Source: Oligoflexia bacterium
GTDB lineage: Bacteria > Bdellovibrionota > UBA1018
DNA: 64,000 bases
Reading direction: 5' to 3'
Assembly: GCA_023701205.1 (NCBI GenBank)
Contig: JAMPXJ010000008.1
Span: 62,001-126,000 of the forward strand
Shown: positions 51,275 to 60,795 of the stretch, piece after piece
How positions within the stretch are numbered: the stretch's first letter is position 1
Layout: each line of letters opens with the position of its first letter
Position numbers and translations under genes: made by a program
The notes under the pieces: model-generated
Database searches by the model: none
Seen by the model: only the letters and a program-made list of their open reading frames with translations
Told to the model about the DNA's origin: nothing

Positions 51275-52306
51275 TTAGAGCGGTCCCCACTTGATCACGT
51301 TCGAGGCCCAGGCGTAGCCGATCCCCGCGGCGGTCATCGCAACGACCGTTCCGTCCTGGATCTTGCCCGCCTTCAGCCCCAAATGCAGCGATAGCACCTG
51401 ATCGACCTGCCCGAGATGACCGAAGTCGCGCAGATAGGTGGTCTGCTCCTCTTTCAGCCCCAGCTCCTCGAGAAATGCCCGGTGCATGGAGTACTTGAAG
51501 TGAAGCACGGCCAGATAGCCCAGGTCCTTGCGGGTCATCCCTGATTTCGCGAGCGCCTTGTCGATGCAGACGAACCAGTTGGGAAGCGAGACCTCGTTGA
51601 GCCGGTCCTTCATATGCTGGGGATCCATGAGGTCCAGCGAGCGATAAGCCTCTTGCAGGTTCTTGGCGGTGATGGGCTCGTTGATTCCGCCGATCCGGCA
51701 GCCCGCGTCCCGCGCCAGGGTCCCGTCCGAGATCACGTGCGAGCCGAGCAGGACATTGCGGTTGGCGTTCCGCTCGAGAATCATTGCGCAGCCGCCGGCC
51801 CCGAGATTGTACATCATCGACATGCGGGGGTTGGCATAATCCACGAAGTCGCCGTTGCGATAGCCGCCCACGACCATGACCGAACGGATCTCCTCATCCG
51901 CGAGCAGCATATCCTTGGCCATCTTCATGGCGGTGACCTGGGAGCAGCAGCGCTGCTGCACGTCGATCGCCCAGGCGTTCGTCGCGCCGATCTTGTGCTG
52001 GATGTAGATGCCGGAGGAGGTGAGCGGGTATTCCTTCCACTCCTCGCCGATGCAAAGGATCACGTCGATCTTCCGAGGATCGTAATCGAAGCGCTGCAGG
52101 CAATCGAGCCCTGCACGCACCCCCATCTCCTGCGTACCGTCGTCGGGACCCGGAATCGGCTTCCGATCGAAACCGAGCTTCTCCCGAATGGCCTGCGCGG
52201 TCCAGTTGCCACCGGTGCGCGCGGCGATCTCCTCGGCCGTGATGAAATACTCGGGGATGTAAAGCCCGTAAGCGACGACTCCGACATTGGGGACTCTATC
52301 GGCCAT
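51275..52306 (-). CDS. 3-oxoacyl-ACP synthase III-like (KAS III/thiolase fold) protein
   Basis: The 343-residue protein has the KAS III layout: VGVVAYGLYIPEYFITAEEIA N-terminus, ILCIGEEWKEY, the nucleophile Cys in DVQQRCCSQVTAMKMAKDML (Cys120 or 121), and a Met-rich loop. A His lies in LHFKYSMHRAFLEEL, then DFGHLGQVDQVLSLHLG where FabH has the NYGNTSAAS Asn. The Asn position therefore looks replaced, which would change the Cys-His-Asn triad. It may be a specialised acyl-CoA ligase or lyase-type enzyme for lipid, polyketide or hydrocarbon chemistry. It stands alone, with no other fab genes. Confidence 0.78.
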   Translation of the reverse strand: MADRVPNVGVVAYGLYIPEYFITAEEIAARTGGNWTAQAIREKLGFDRKPIPGPDDGTQEMGVRAGLDCLQRFDYDPRKIDVILCIGEEWKEYPLTSSGIYIQHKIGATNAWAIDVQQRCCSQVTAMKMAKDMLLADEEIRSVMVVGGYRNGDFVDYANPRMSMMYNLGAGGCAMILERNANRNVLLGSHVISDGTLARDAGCRIGGINEPITAKNLQEAYRSLDLMDPQHMKDRLNEVSLPNWFVCIDKALAKSGMTRKDLGYLAVLHFKYSMHRAFLEELGLKEEQTTYLRDFGHLGQVDQVLSLHLGLKAGKIQDGTVVAMTAAGIGYAWASNVIKWGPL

Positions 52307-52417
52307 GCTAAGCCTCCTCCGGCAAGCCCCTCCCTTTTAGCGGAGCCGTCCAGGGAGTCAAACCGAGTTCCGCCAGTACCGTGTTGCGGCACTCGCGGAT
52401 TCGAGGAAGGCCGTCGT

Positions 52418-54586
52418 TCAGTACTTGCCTTCGATGTCGTCCTTGGCGCGTACCAGTAGCGCGCCGATGTCGTTGATCAGGGCCGAAGCGGCCGGCGAAA
52501 GCTCGTTTTGGCCCAGCTTCAGTCGGAAATGCTCCATCTCCATCGGCGCGACCTCCTGTGGGTCGTTCCAGTCCTTGAGGAACTGCTCCTCGAAGCGGCC
52601 AATCTGGGCGGCGTCGAAGACCTGGGCCCCGAACTCCCGGAAGCTGCCCTGGAGGGTATCCGGATTCAGGTTGGAGGAGCCCACCATCATCGTCCGACCG
52701 TCGACTGCCGTGATCTTGCGATGGTTCTCCTGATGATAGGATTTCGTCTCCCCGTTCTTGAACGTCGCGGTCATCCCGATGGTCTTCCGGGCACGCACCT
52801 CGATGCCATGGGAGAGCATCTCCCTGATGAACATCGTATTGGGGAAGCCGTTCATCCCGAAGTTGCCGTTATGGTCCGCGAGGATCCGGACTTCGAGCGA
52901 TGGCACCTCGAGCTTGCGCTTGATCAGGGCATCGTTGATGTACTTGTCATAGATGAATAGCTGCTCCATCGTGATCCGCTTCTCCGCGTGGCGGATCATG
53001 TCGACGAGGATGTTGCGAGCGTCCTTGATCCGCCCGTCCACGTTCGCCTCGGCGATTCTCACCGCCTCCCGACCTTGCGCCGGGTAGTCGGCGCGCAGGA
53101 CCCGGAATGCATCGAGGATCTCCTTGCGGCGCGGGACGTACTTTCCGTTTCCGAACCCTTGCTCCTTGTAGAAGAACCACTTCTGCTCGGCGGGATCGGT
53201 CGTGAGCGCGGCATCGATGTCGTCATAATAGGAGGCCTGGACGGCCGCGGCCGCCGGACCGGCGATCCAAAGCGCGTCGTCGTAGTAATAACCGCCGCTG
53301 TGATCCGACCAGTTCTTCGACCCGAAGTACGCCTGCGGCGACTCCGTATTCGCATCGATCACGATGACCTTGCTGTGATCGATCTTGGACTCGTAATAGG
53401 TGTTTCTTTTCTCGATTTCCGCGAAGGTCGCGTCCGTCTTCGGAACGAGCTTGCTGATCCCGAAGGGGATCCCAGGCGGGTGCCGCTGGATATTGGCCTG
53501 AAGGAGCGTGACGGCCTTGCCGACCTCGGGCTCCCGCTCGATGCGATCCCGGATGTACTCGAAGATCGGCATCATCTCATCCTTCATGTTGTAGTTCGTC
53601 GCATAGTCATGCAGGAGCAGCACGCGGAAATTCGGATTGACCCGCCGCTTCTCCAGGGTCTGGTCGATGAGATAGCGCGAAAGCGTCCCGCCCATCGTCC
53701 CGCCGAAAAGGAAGATGTCGATGAAGATCGAGTCGCGCGCGGCATCCACCATCTCGCGGATCCGCATGAAAATCGGATCTTTCTGGAAAGCCACGTGGCC
53801 CTCGGGATCCGCGGCCGTGGGCATCTTCATGTAGGGGGCGCTCCAGTCCAGCGTCCCGCCGGCGAAGATCGCCCGGTCATTGAACCACTGGATCCGCTCC
53901 ATGCTGCGATCATTGAAGTTGACGAGCTCCACCTTGTTCCCGGGGATGAAGCCCAGCCACGAATAGGACGCCTCCGGAACGAAGGGATAGCGCTTCAGGA
54001 AGTTCTCACCCGTCAGGCGCTCGCGGACGAAGGCACCGGCGAATTCCCCATCGTCCCGGATCGAAGCCAGTCGCGCCGCCAGCGCCACGATCTCCTTTTC
54101 GGCGCTCAGGAAAAAGTCCCCGGTCGCGGCCTTCGGGTCGCGAAGCAGACCGCGGAAATATGCGAGGATCTCCTCTTTTTCAGCAGCGCTGCCCCGGAGG
54201 GGGTGGTCGATGAAATCACGCAGCACGAGCAGCCGCGACATCACATGATAAGCGATGACGCCGGCCACCTCCTCGGTCGAAGGCTCCAGCACACGCCAGT
54301 GCACCAGCGGCATCAGCAGCTTCGCGGGGACGTGCGGATCCAGCTCCGTCAGCAGCTTTTCCGCGCGCCCCTTCGTCGCCTTGGGAAGCGCCTTGAGCCG
54401 CGCCTGGAACGTCTCGATCCTGCCATAATCGGGAGACCCGTGAATCCGCGCGTAACCCGCCTTGAAGAACTCCTGAGTGGCCAGCCTATCCTTCAGCGAA
54501 ACCGGATGCGAAACCCGCATGGAGGCCTGGGCGCCATTGCCCGCCAAGGCGAAGATCCAAGCCGAAGCCAGTATCAACGTTCTCAT
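52418..54586 (-). CDS. Exported phospholipase D-superfamily protein
   Basis: The 722-residue protein starts at ATG 54586 with AAAGGGAGG upstream and has a signal peptide (RTLILASAWIFALAGNGAQA). After an all-helical region of about 270 residues come two complete HKD motifs: His404-Lys406-Asp411 (HSKVIVID, then FGSKNWSDHSGG) and His622-Lys624-Asp629 (HRKITAVD, then MMVGSSNLNPDTL). This is the cardiolipin-synthase/phospholipase D layout, but exported and with a novel N-terminal domain. It may act on phospholipids or other phosphodiesters outside the cytoplasm. The start overlaps the stop of the upstream lipoprotein gene (TAATG), so the two are translationally coupled. Confidence 0.85.
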   Translation of the reverse strand: MRTLILASAWIFALAGNGAQASMRVSHPVSLKDRLATQEFFKAGYARIHGSPDYGRIETFQARLKALPKATKGRAEKLLTELDPHVPAKLLMPLVHWRVLEPSTEEVAGVIAYHVMSRLLVLRDFIDHPLRGSAAEKEEILAYFRGLLRDPKAATGDFFLSAEKEIVALAARLASIRDDGEFAGAFVRERLTGENFLKRYPFVPEASYSWLGFIPGNKVELVNFNDRSMERIQWFNDRAIFAGGTLDWSAPYMKMPTAADPEGHVAFQKDPIFMRIREMVDAARDSIFIDIFLFGGTMGGTLSRYLIDQTLEKRRVNPNFRVLLLHDYATNYNMKDEMMPIFEYIRDRIEREPEVGKAVTLLQANIQRHPPGIPFGISKLVPKTDATFAEIEKRNTYYESKIDHSKVIVIDANTESPQAYFGSKNWSDHSGGYYYDDALWIAGPAAAAVQASYYDDIDAALTTDPAEQKWFFYKEQGFGNGKYVPRRKEILDAFRVLRADYPAQGREAVRIAEANVDGRIKDARNILVDMIRHAEKRITMEQLFIYDKYINDALIKRKLEVPSLEVRILADHNGNFGMNGFPNTMFIREMLSHGIEVRARKTIGMTATFKNGETKSYHQENHRKITAVDGRTMMVGSSNLNPDTLQGSFREFGAQVFDAAQIGRFEEQFLKDWNDPQEVAPMEMEHFRLKLGQNELSPAASALINDIGALLVRAKDDIEGKY

Positions 54587-57321
54587 TACTCGCCTCCCTT
54601 TCCCGAGAGATCCAAAACGCGGTTCAGGTGAAATGCGGATATCAGGTAATCGCGGCACTCCGTCAGATACCTGTTCTGCTCACCGCCCTCCGATCCCGTG
54701 CTCCAGAGCGAGGATCGTCGTGAATCAAAGCGGCCGTCGGAGATGGAATAGACCAGGCTTCGTACGCGATGATCGGCCGCGCCGGCGCTGATGCGATAAT
54801 CGCCCCCGTGAATCGTCTTGCCGACGAAATCCGACCCGGAGGGCAAGAGTTCGTCCTCCCCTTTGTTCGGCGCCATGATCCGTCCCGGGAATACCTCCAG
54901 CCGCTCGGCCTTCGGCGCGAGCTTCTCCAGGTTGAAAGTCTTGTAAACGTCCACCGTGGTGAAACGATCGCCGGCAGCATTCCCCTCGAATGCCCCTTTT
55001 CCGCAGGCCCCATCGCTCGCAGCGAGCTCCCTGCCGGCGAAATACCTCCGATATCGGATATAGCCTTTGACCGCGTTCTTCCGCGGCGAGGGAAGCAGCT
55101 TCTGCAGCGGCTTCCAGCGGGAATCCAGGATCTTGATATTGAGCGTGATCACGCCGCCCACGTACCTCAGCGGATCGCCATCGGCGAAGCCCTTCCCCGG
55201 AACGAACTTTCCGGCGGCGTGGATCCGCCGGGTGAACGAAGCCTCGTCGAGCTCGCGCAGGCGCGCGGCGAGCGAACCGGTATCGTTCATCCGGACCAGG
55301 CCATTGCTCGCCAGCTCCGGCCCGTAATCCGAGGGCGAATCGCGCTCAGGGAGGAAATACAGGTCGAGCTGCAGCGTCCCGTTGACGATCTTATAGAACT
55401 TCCAGGTCTTAACGAACTCCTCGAGGAAGGACTCCATGAGGTTGCCCTTGAGGCGGCTCGCGAGCGAGGGCTCCTCGCCGGAGCGTTTCTCGATATCCTT
55501 GGTTTCCAACGTGCGCGCGATCGCGTCGTTGAGCGCGCGCCTGGCCTGTTCCTGCAGGTACTCGTCATCCATGCTCGTCCAGAGACGGCTCTGCACCCGA
55601 TAGCGCAGCTGTTTCCCGCGGGTGTCGAGCTGGAAGAAATCGCTCAGCAACTTCCCGTCCACACCCTTGAAAAACTCCGTTAAGCCAGCGGAAGCCGGCT
55701 CGCGGGAAGCCGCGCCCGGCTCGCTCGGCAGCTCTCCCATCAGCTTTTTGGCCTCGTCGTAGCGCTCCTCGAGCAGGAGCGGCAGCATCTCATCGAGCCG
55801 GCCCGTCACCTTCTTCCCGTCGTGATAAATCAGCACCGGCACGAGCGGCCCGCCGCTTCTCGCCTTGTTCGCCACGTGATCCGGGCTGATCGTGTAGCGC
55901 CCCAGCGCCTTGTCCTTGGGCCAGGTGATGTTGTGGTAAACCACGTACGCCAGCTCCGAGCAGACGATGCGACGGTCGGTGTCGACGTCGAAGTTGAAGT
56001 CGTAATCCTTTCCGACCTGCTCGAAGGCCCGAATCAGGAACTCGCGCCGCTCCTCATCGGTGATCGTCGGGTGCCGCAGCACCGCCAGGTCGTCGATGTT
56101 GAGGAAGTGCTCCAGCGTATTGATCTCCACGCCCGGGCGCAACGCCTCGATGATCCGACGCCCCTCGCGGATCTTGTCGTGGTGCTTCGCCACCGTCGGA
56201 TGATCCCAGACGCCGATCGCCCGAAGCTGCTCCTCATCACCCACCCAGATGGCCACATGTCCGTAATGGCCCGGGATGAACTTGTCCGTCAGACGGAACG
56301 GAGTTTTCTCCAGCAGGATGTCCAATGGCTGCATCGATCGTCCGATCTCAGCGATCTCCCCGGCGGGAAGCCGGGTCATGTGGCCTTTGCGAAACTGCAC
56401 GAGGCCCACCACGTTGCCGAAGACGTAGCTCGTGACGTAGGTGAAGACCCGCTGCAGGTAGGAGAGGTCATCCGTCATCCGCGCGATCGCTGCCTCGGAG
56501 ATCCCGGTGAAGTCGGCCAGCTTCTTTCCCGACAGCAGGTAGCTGTACGCGGGGCTCTGGAAGATCAACGCCTCGAGATACTGCTCCTCGCGGTCCGACT
56601 CCGCTCCGTTGGCCTTCTTCCAGGCGAGATCCTGGTTCACCCGGGAGATCGCGACGGAGATCCTCTTGCGATTCTCAACGCTCAGGAAGCTGTCGGTGAT
56701 CTCCTGCAGGGCCATGACCGTCCTGGGATTGTCGCGGTTGAGCTTCTCTCGCAGTGCCTTGCTCTTCTGGAAGGGATAGATCCCCGTGATATAGTTGTCA
56801 TAAAGCACAAGCGCCGCGCCGAGCGAGATCTTCATGTGCATCAGGAAGTTCCGACCCTCCGCATCCGTGGGGTCCACGGCCACAACGGCGTTCTCACCGC
56901 CATCAGCGGCGCGCGACACGCGGATCGTGGTGCCTTTGCCGGGCTCGAATTGATAGTGGGTCAGCGGGTCCGTGCTCCACTTGTAGCGCTCGACGATCCG
57001 GAGCATCTCGCCGCGATATTCCAGGTATTCGACGGCCTTCGTGTGAAGCGCCTCGAGATCATCATGTTCGAGGGTCCCTGACTTGATCCTCGCCTTGAGC
57101 CCTGCGGCGAAATCGACCGCCTTCACCCGCCAGACCAGGGCCTGCTCCACGAGCTCCTGCATTCTCAGGATCTCCGGAGTCAGGCGTGCCCGCTCCGGAT
57201 CGCCGGCCACGGAAGCCACCCCGCGCCGCGCCTCGTGGCCGCGCGCCCGCTCCTGCACTTTCGCGGACACGCAGCCCGCCAGCAATCCCAAGGACGCAAT
57301 CGTCAGCACCAGATTTCGCAT
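54586..57321 (-). CDS. Large lipoprotein with permuted NlpC/P60 (YiiX-like) peptidase domain
   Basis: The protein has 911 residues from ATG 57321 behind GGGAGGCGGAG. A lipobox LLAGC places the lipid-bearing Cys at 17. Residues 30-325 are helical and unassigned. Residues about 330-480 carry a YiiX/YebB-type permuted papain-like fold: PLDILLEK start, His355 in GHYGHVAIWVG and Cys454 in RRIVCSELAYVVYHN. The last 400 residues are unassigned, with a beta-rich end. These enzymes act on peptide or acyl bonds of envelope substrates. Pairing with the exported phospholipase D suggests joint attack on, or remodelling of, membrane or wall material. That is inference. Confidence 0.78.
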   Translation of the reverse strand: MRNLVLTIASLGLLAGCVSAKVQERARGHEARRGVASVAGDPERARLTPEILRMQELVEQALVWRVKAVDFAAGLKARIKSGTLEHDDLEALHTKAVEYLEYRGEMLRIVERYKWSTDPLTHYQFEPGKGTTIRVSRAADGGENAVVAVDPTDAEGRNFLMHMKISLGAALVLYDNYITGIYPFQKSKALREKLNRDNPRTVMALQEITDSFLSVENRKRISVAISRVNQDLAWKKANGAESDREEQYLEALIFQSPAYSYLLSGKKLADFTGISEAAIARMTDDLSYLQRVFTYVTSYVFGNVVGLVQFRKGHMTRLPAGEIAEIGRSMQPLDILLEKTPFRLTDKFIPGHYGHVAIWVGDEEQLRAIGVWDHPTVAKHHDKIREGRRIIEALRPGVEINTLEHFLNIDDLAVLRHPTITDEERREFLIRAFEQVGKDYDFNFDVDTDRRIVCSELAYVVYHNITWPKDKALGRYTISPDHVANKARSGGPLVPVLIYHDGKKVTGRLDEMLPLLLEERYDEAKKLMGELPSEPGAASREPASAGLTEFFKGVDGKLLSDFFQLDTRGKQLRYRVQSRLWTSMDDEYLQEQARRALNDAIARTLETKDIEKRSGEEPSLASRLKGNLMESFLEEFVKTWKFYKIVNGTLQLDLYFLPERDSPSDYGPELASNGLVRMNDTGSLAARLRELDEASFTRRIHAAGKFVPGKGFADGDPLRYVGGVITLNIKILDSRWKPLQKLLPSPRKNAVKGYIRYRRYFAGRELAASDGACGKGAFEGNAAGDRFTTVDVYKTFNLEKLAPKAERLEVFPGRIMAPNKGEDELLPSGSDFVGKTIHGGDYRISAGAADHRVRSLVYSISDGRFDSRRSSLWSTGSEGGEQNRYLTECRDYLISAFHLNRVLDLSGKGGE

Positions 57322-57422
57322 GATTTCTCCGCCTCCCGGCAAAAGCCGTTCTTCTGCTGATCGGCAGGAGCAAAAGGGGAAATGAAGGAAAAAAGCTTTA
57401 ACCGGTCGGCGTCAAAAAACCG

Positions 57423-58628
57423 TCAGAGCGCCTTGCGTCGGCGCAGCGCGCGCTCATAGAGTTCCAGCGTCTGCCGCAGGCGCCGCTTGCGATCATAGTT
57501 GGCCAGCACGTATTCGCGGGATCTCCTGGCCATGGTGGCCCGCAGTTCGGGATTATCAAGAAGATAGCGCAGCTGCCGCTGCAGGTCGAAGGCGTCCTCG
57601 GGGCGCATGGAGACGCCGTACTCCTCGTCTCCGATGATCTCCCGCGAGCTCCCGCCCGTGGAGATCACCACCGGGCACTCCATCGCCATCGCCTCGATGG
57701 CGACGAGCCCGAATGCCTCTTGGCGGGAAGGCATTGCGAAGATGTCGAAGGCGCGCATCACCTCGGGCACGTTCTCCTCGAAGCCGGTGAAGATCACGTG
57801 GTCCTCGATCCGAAACTGCGTGACCATCTCCTTGAGCTCGGCGAGATGCGCTCCGCTGGAGCCGCGGGTCTCGTCGCCCACGATCACGAACTTGAGCTTT
57901 TCCTCCGGGCGCCCGTTCATGAGCAGGCCCGCGGCCGCGCGCAGGAAGGCCGCCTGTCCTTTCGCCGGATCGATCCTGCCGACGAGCCCGATCACGATGG
58001 TGCCGGGATCCGCGCCCCAGCTCGCGCGCCGCCCCTCGCGATCGACTTTGGCGGGATCGAAACGATCGAAATCCAGGCCGAGCCTCACGACTTTCACCTG
58101 GCGCTCGCGCACGGGATGGGTGCGGAGAATGTTTTCCCGAAGCGCGTCGCTCATGGCGATCAGCGCGTCCAGGCGGCTATACAGCGCGCCATGGAAGAAG
58201 TCCCTCTTGTTATGATCGTTCATGATGTGCCGGCTCGCGAGCATCGCGATGTTGCGGCGGTTCCAGAGCCACGGAATGATCGAACCCAGGAGCGAGGTCT
58301 GGTGCGTGTGGATCAGGTTGACGCCGCTCGCGGTCAGGCGCTCGATGTCCTTCTTGAGCTTGAAATCGAAGGTATTGCGCGGACGATAATCGATCGGTAC
58401 GACTTCCACCTCCGGGCGCTCCGCGAGATACCGGTGAACGGGGGTCCCGGACATGCACAGCATCCGGACGCGCAGCCCCAACCTGGCCGCGTCGACCGCG
58501 TCGTTGGCCGCGACCTGCTCCAGACCGCCCCAGGAATGCGAAAAGCAGAGGATGAGCGCGTCGAGCGAGCCCCTCAGCGCCTCCACCAGCACGGGAAGGT
58601 CCGTCAGCTTCTTAGGCTCGGAATCCAC
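57423..58628 (-). CDS. GT4-family glycosyltransferase
   Basis: The protein has 401 residues from GTG 58628, behind AAGGAGATC. The N-terminal Rossmann half has CFSHSWGGLEQVAANDA and HTHQTSLLGS, and the C-terminal half has IGLVGRIDPAKGQAAFL. The nucleotide-sugar-binding motif is EAFGLVAIEAMAMECPVVIS, with the E-x7-E pattern of GT4 retaining enzymes. It likely adds a sugar to lipopolysaccharide or another envelope glycan. It overlaps the end of the heptosyltransferase gene by 17 bp and is the last gene of the lipid A/LPS block in this direction. Confidence 0.87.
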   Translation of the reverse strand: MDSEPKKLTDLPVLVEALRGSLDALILCFSHSWGGLEQVAANDAVDAARLGLRVRMLCMSGTPVHRYLAERPEVEVVPIDYRPRNTFDFKLKKDIERLTASGVNLIHTHQTSLLGSIIPWLWNRRNIAMLASRHIMNDHNKRDFFHGALYSRLDALIAMSDALRENILRTHPVRERQVKVVRLGLDFDRFDPAKVDREGRRASWGADPGTIVIGLVGRIDPAKGQAAFLRAAAGLLMNGRPEEKLKFVIVGDETRGSSGAHLAELKEMVTQFRIEDHVIFTGFEENVPEVMRAFDIFAMPSRQEAFGLVAIEAMAMECPVVISTGGSSREIIGDEEYGVSMRPEDAFDLQRQLRYLLDNPELRATMARRSREYVLANYDRKRRLRQTLELYERALRRRKAL

Positions 58629-59691
58629 CGCTGATCTCCTTCCAAACCGCCTCGAGCTGGATGCCCGCGAGGCATTCGAGCCTGGGCCCTTGAGCGCGGG
58701 CGCAGATATTGCGCTCGCACGGCCAGCATTCCACCGGATTGAACACGGCACGCACCTTTCCCGGACCCAGCGGCCGCGTGCGCTTGGGATCCCCCCCGCC
58801 CCAGGCGATCGCCACGGCCGAGCCGCAAAGCGCCGCGATGTGCGCCAGCCCTGAGTCGTTGCAGACGCTGAAGCGCGCTCCTGCGAAAAGCCGCGCCAGG
58901 CCGCTCACCGGCCCCTGCGCCGTACGATCCAGAAGCTTCAGGCTGCGATCCCGGCAAAGCTCATCGGCCAACGGCGCCTCGGCGGGGCCTCCAACCACTA
59001 CGCCGGGCATTCCCGTCTCCGTGGCGATCCTGCGCGCGAGCGCCGCGAAGCGCTCGATCGGCCAGCGACGCGATTCCGCGGTGGAGCCCGGCGCGAGCAC
59101 CCAGTAAGCGCCCGGCGGCGGCTCCACCTGTTCCGTCTTCGGCCAGGCTTTTTCCGCGTCGAAGATGCTCACCACGCCTGGCACTCCCGGATCCAGATCG
59201 TTCTCCGGCGGCACGCCCCAGAAGTCCAACACCCGGGCGTGCGCGAACGCCTCCGCTTTCAGAAGTCCGACATAAGCTTCCGCGCGATGAATCCTCGAGG
59301 CCGGCCCCCAGGGCAGCCCCGGTTTGAGCAAGAGCCCTCGGCCATCGAAGGTATAACCGCGCCGCTCCCGGGCACCCGCGCGAAAAAGCTCCCAGGCCGC
59401 CGAGAAGGAATTCGGGAGCGAAAAAGCGAGTTCCCACGGCCCGGATCGCTTCAGAAGGCGCCCCGCGGACTCGAGCGCCTCAAGGCGGGCGCCGAGGGTC
59501 CTGCGCAGCGGACGCGGAAGCACGATCACCTCATCGACCAGATTCCGGAACTGGATCGCTTCGACCCATGGCACGCACGCGACCGTGATCTTCGCGCGCG
59601 GATAGGCCTGTCTCAGGTAATGAAAAAACGGATAGGCCAGGACCTGATCGCCGATCCAGTTGGGCGCGCGTACCAGGATCTTGGCGCTCAT
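58612..59691 (-). CDS. ADP-heptose:LPS heptosyltransferase (GT9 family)
   Basis: The 359-residue GT9 protein has ILVRAPNWIGDQVLAYPFF near the N-terminus, where WaaF has RFSPAWVGDMMM-like sequence. It also has LAPGSTAESRRWPIERFAALA, VVVGGPAE, and the C-terminal signature FSVCNDSGLAHIAALCGSAVAIAWGGGDP. Near the end it has a Cys cluster (CWPCERNIC, then LECL) common in the WaaF/RfaF group. It likely transfers heptose to the LPS inner core at the cytoplasmic face of the inner membrane. It follows the DUF3108 gene by 10 bp in the LPS operon. Confidence 0.87.
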   Translation of the reverse strand: MSAKILVRAPNWIGDQVLAYPFFHYLRQAYPRAKITVACVPWVEAIQFRNLVDEVIVLPRPLRRTLGARLEALESAGRLLKRSGPWELAFSLPNSFSAAWELFRAGARERRGYTFDGRGLLLKPGLPWGPASRIHRAEAYVGLLKAEAFAHARVLDFWGVPPENDLDPGVPGVVSIFDAEKAWPKTEQVEPPPGAYWVLAPGSTAESRRWPIERFAALARRIATETGMPGVVVGGPAEAPLADELCRDRSLKLLDRTAQGPVSGLARLFAGARFSVCNDSGLAHIAALCGSAVAIAWGGGDPKRTRPLGPGKVRAVFNPVECWPCERNICARAQGPRLECLAGIQLEAVWKEISGGFRA

Positions 59692-59701
59692 GGACGGGCC
59701 C

Positions 59702-60745
59702 TCATTTTTCGGCGGGGGGAGTTCCCCGCTCCAGCTTCTTCAGCATCGCCACGACCGTGCCGATCTTGACCTTCGCCTCCAGCCGGATCATGAACTTGCG
59801 GTCGTCATCCGTGAGCCAGACGAAACTGTCGCCCCGGGTCTGAAGAATGCCCTGATACTTGTGCTCCGGCTTGATCACGATGGCCTTGAGCTTGCCGACC
59901 GGGGTCGCGATCGTTTCGCGTCGAAGAACCGTCGCCACGGCTTCCCAGGTCTTGCCTTCCGAGATCACCGGAAAGGTGACCACCGCTCCGTCGGGAAGAT
60001 CGCGGGAACGCAGGTAATAAAGCGCCGACATGCTGTCCTGGCTGAAAGGCTGGATCGGGAAATATTCCTTCGTTTCGACATAGCCCGCGTGCGGCCGGTT
60101 CCATTTGTTCCAATAATAGGTCTGCGCTTTCTCCGAATCGTTGAGCTCCAGCGAATCCCGTGTCTGCTTGGTCTCGTCGAGCACGATGTGGAACCGGTGG
60201 GAGAAAAAACCCTCAAAATCGAAGAACGTCTCCACCATGTCATTGAGCCGGTAGAAGATGCTGAAAACGCTCGAGCTCACGGCCGTGCCGCGCGCGTGAT
60301 AGGCCTTGCGGTTGTTGATGAGCTTGTAGGGCTGGACCTCCAACGTGAAGTCCCCCGCAGAAACCCCGAAGTAGCTCACGTCATAAACCTGGGACTCGCC
60401 GGGCCAGATGGGATCGGCGGGCGGCCGGCGATTCGGAAACACGAATGCCGCCGGGCTCGCCTCCGGAACCGCGGCCTTTTTTTCGATTTTCTTCGCAGCT
60501 TTCTTCTTCTTTGCCGCGGCCGGGAGTTTCGCCTTTCCGGGCTCCTCAGGCGTAGGCGCCGGCGAAGGCTCCGCGCCGGGAGTGGGAAGCGGTTCCTTCA
60601 CCTCGAACTTGTCCTGAAGATCCTTTGGCAGCTCCTTGTCCTCCGAGCCGACTTTCGCAAGCTGGCTGCTCGCGCAGCCCACGAACAGGGCGGTCGCGAC
60701 CCACAGTGCACGCGGAAGGTTCAGACCTGCGGTTTTCCGAAGCAT
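59702..60745 (-). CDS. DUF3108 lipoprotein
   Basis: The 347-residue protein has lipobox FVGC (Cys24). A Pro/Ala/Lys-rich linker follows (about 45-95, with PAAAKKKKAAKK), then a DUF3108 domain: ESQVYDVSYFGVSAGDFTLEV, RGTAVSSSVFSIFYRLND, SLELNDSEKAQTYYWNK and SALYYLRSRDLPDG. DUF3108 proteins are outer-membrane-associated beta-rich proteins found near lipid-modifying genes. The long linker may span the periplasm or peptidoglycan. It is the fifth gene of the lpx/LPS operon. Confidence 0.8.
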   Translation of the reverse strand: MLRKTAGLNLPRALWVATALFVGCASSQLAKVGSEDKELPKDLQDKFEVKEPLPTPGAEPSPAPTPEEPGKAKLPAAAKKKKAAKKIEKKAAVPEASPAAFVFPNRRPPADPIWPGESQVYDVSYFGVSAGDFTLEVQPYKLINNRKAYHARGTAVSSSVFSIFYRLNDMVETFFDFEGFFSHRFHIVLDETKQTRDSLELNDSEKAQTYYWNKWNRPHAGYVETKEYFPIQPFSQDSMSALYYLRSRDLPDGAVVTFPVISEGKTWEAVATVLRRETIATPVGKLKAIVIKPEHKYQGILQTRGDSFVWLTDDDRKFMIRLEAKVKIGTVVAMLKKLERGTPPAEK

Positions 60746-60795
60746 TTTATCAGTTTAGGAGATCGAATCCGGAAAGTCGAGGGATAGAAACGGCG

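Noticed and set aside
52988..54631. A 547-codon frame opposite the phospholipase D gene
   Set aside because: Antisense of a gene with intact HKD motifs and a signal peptide; no ribosome-binding site and no domain.
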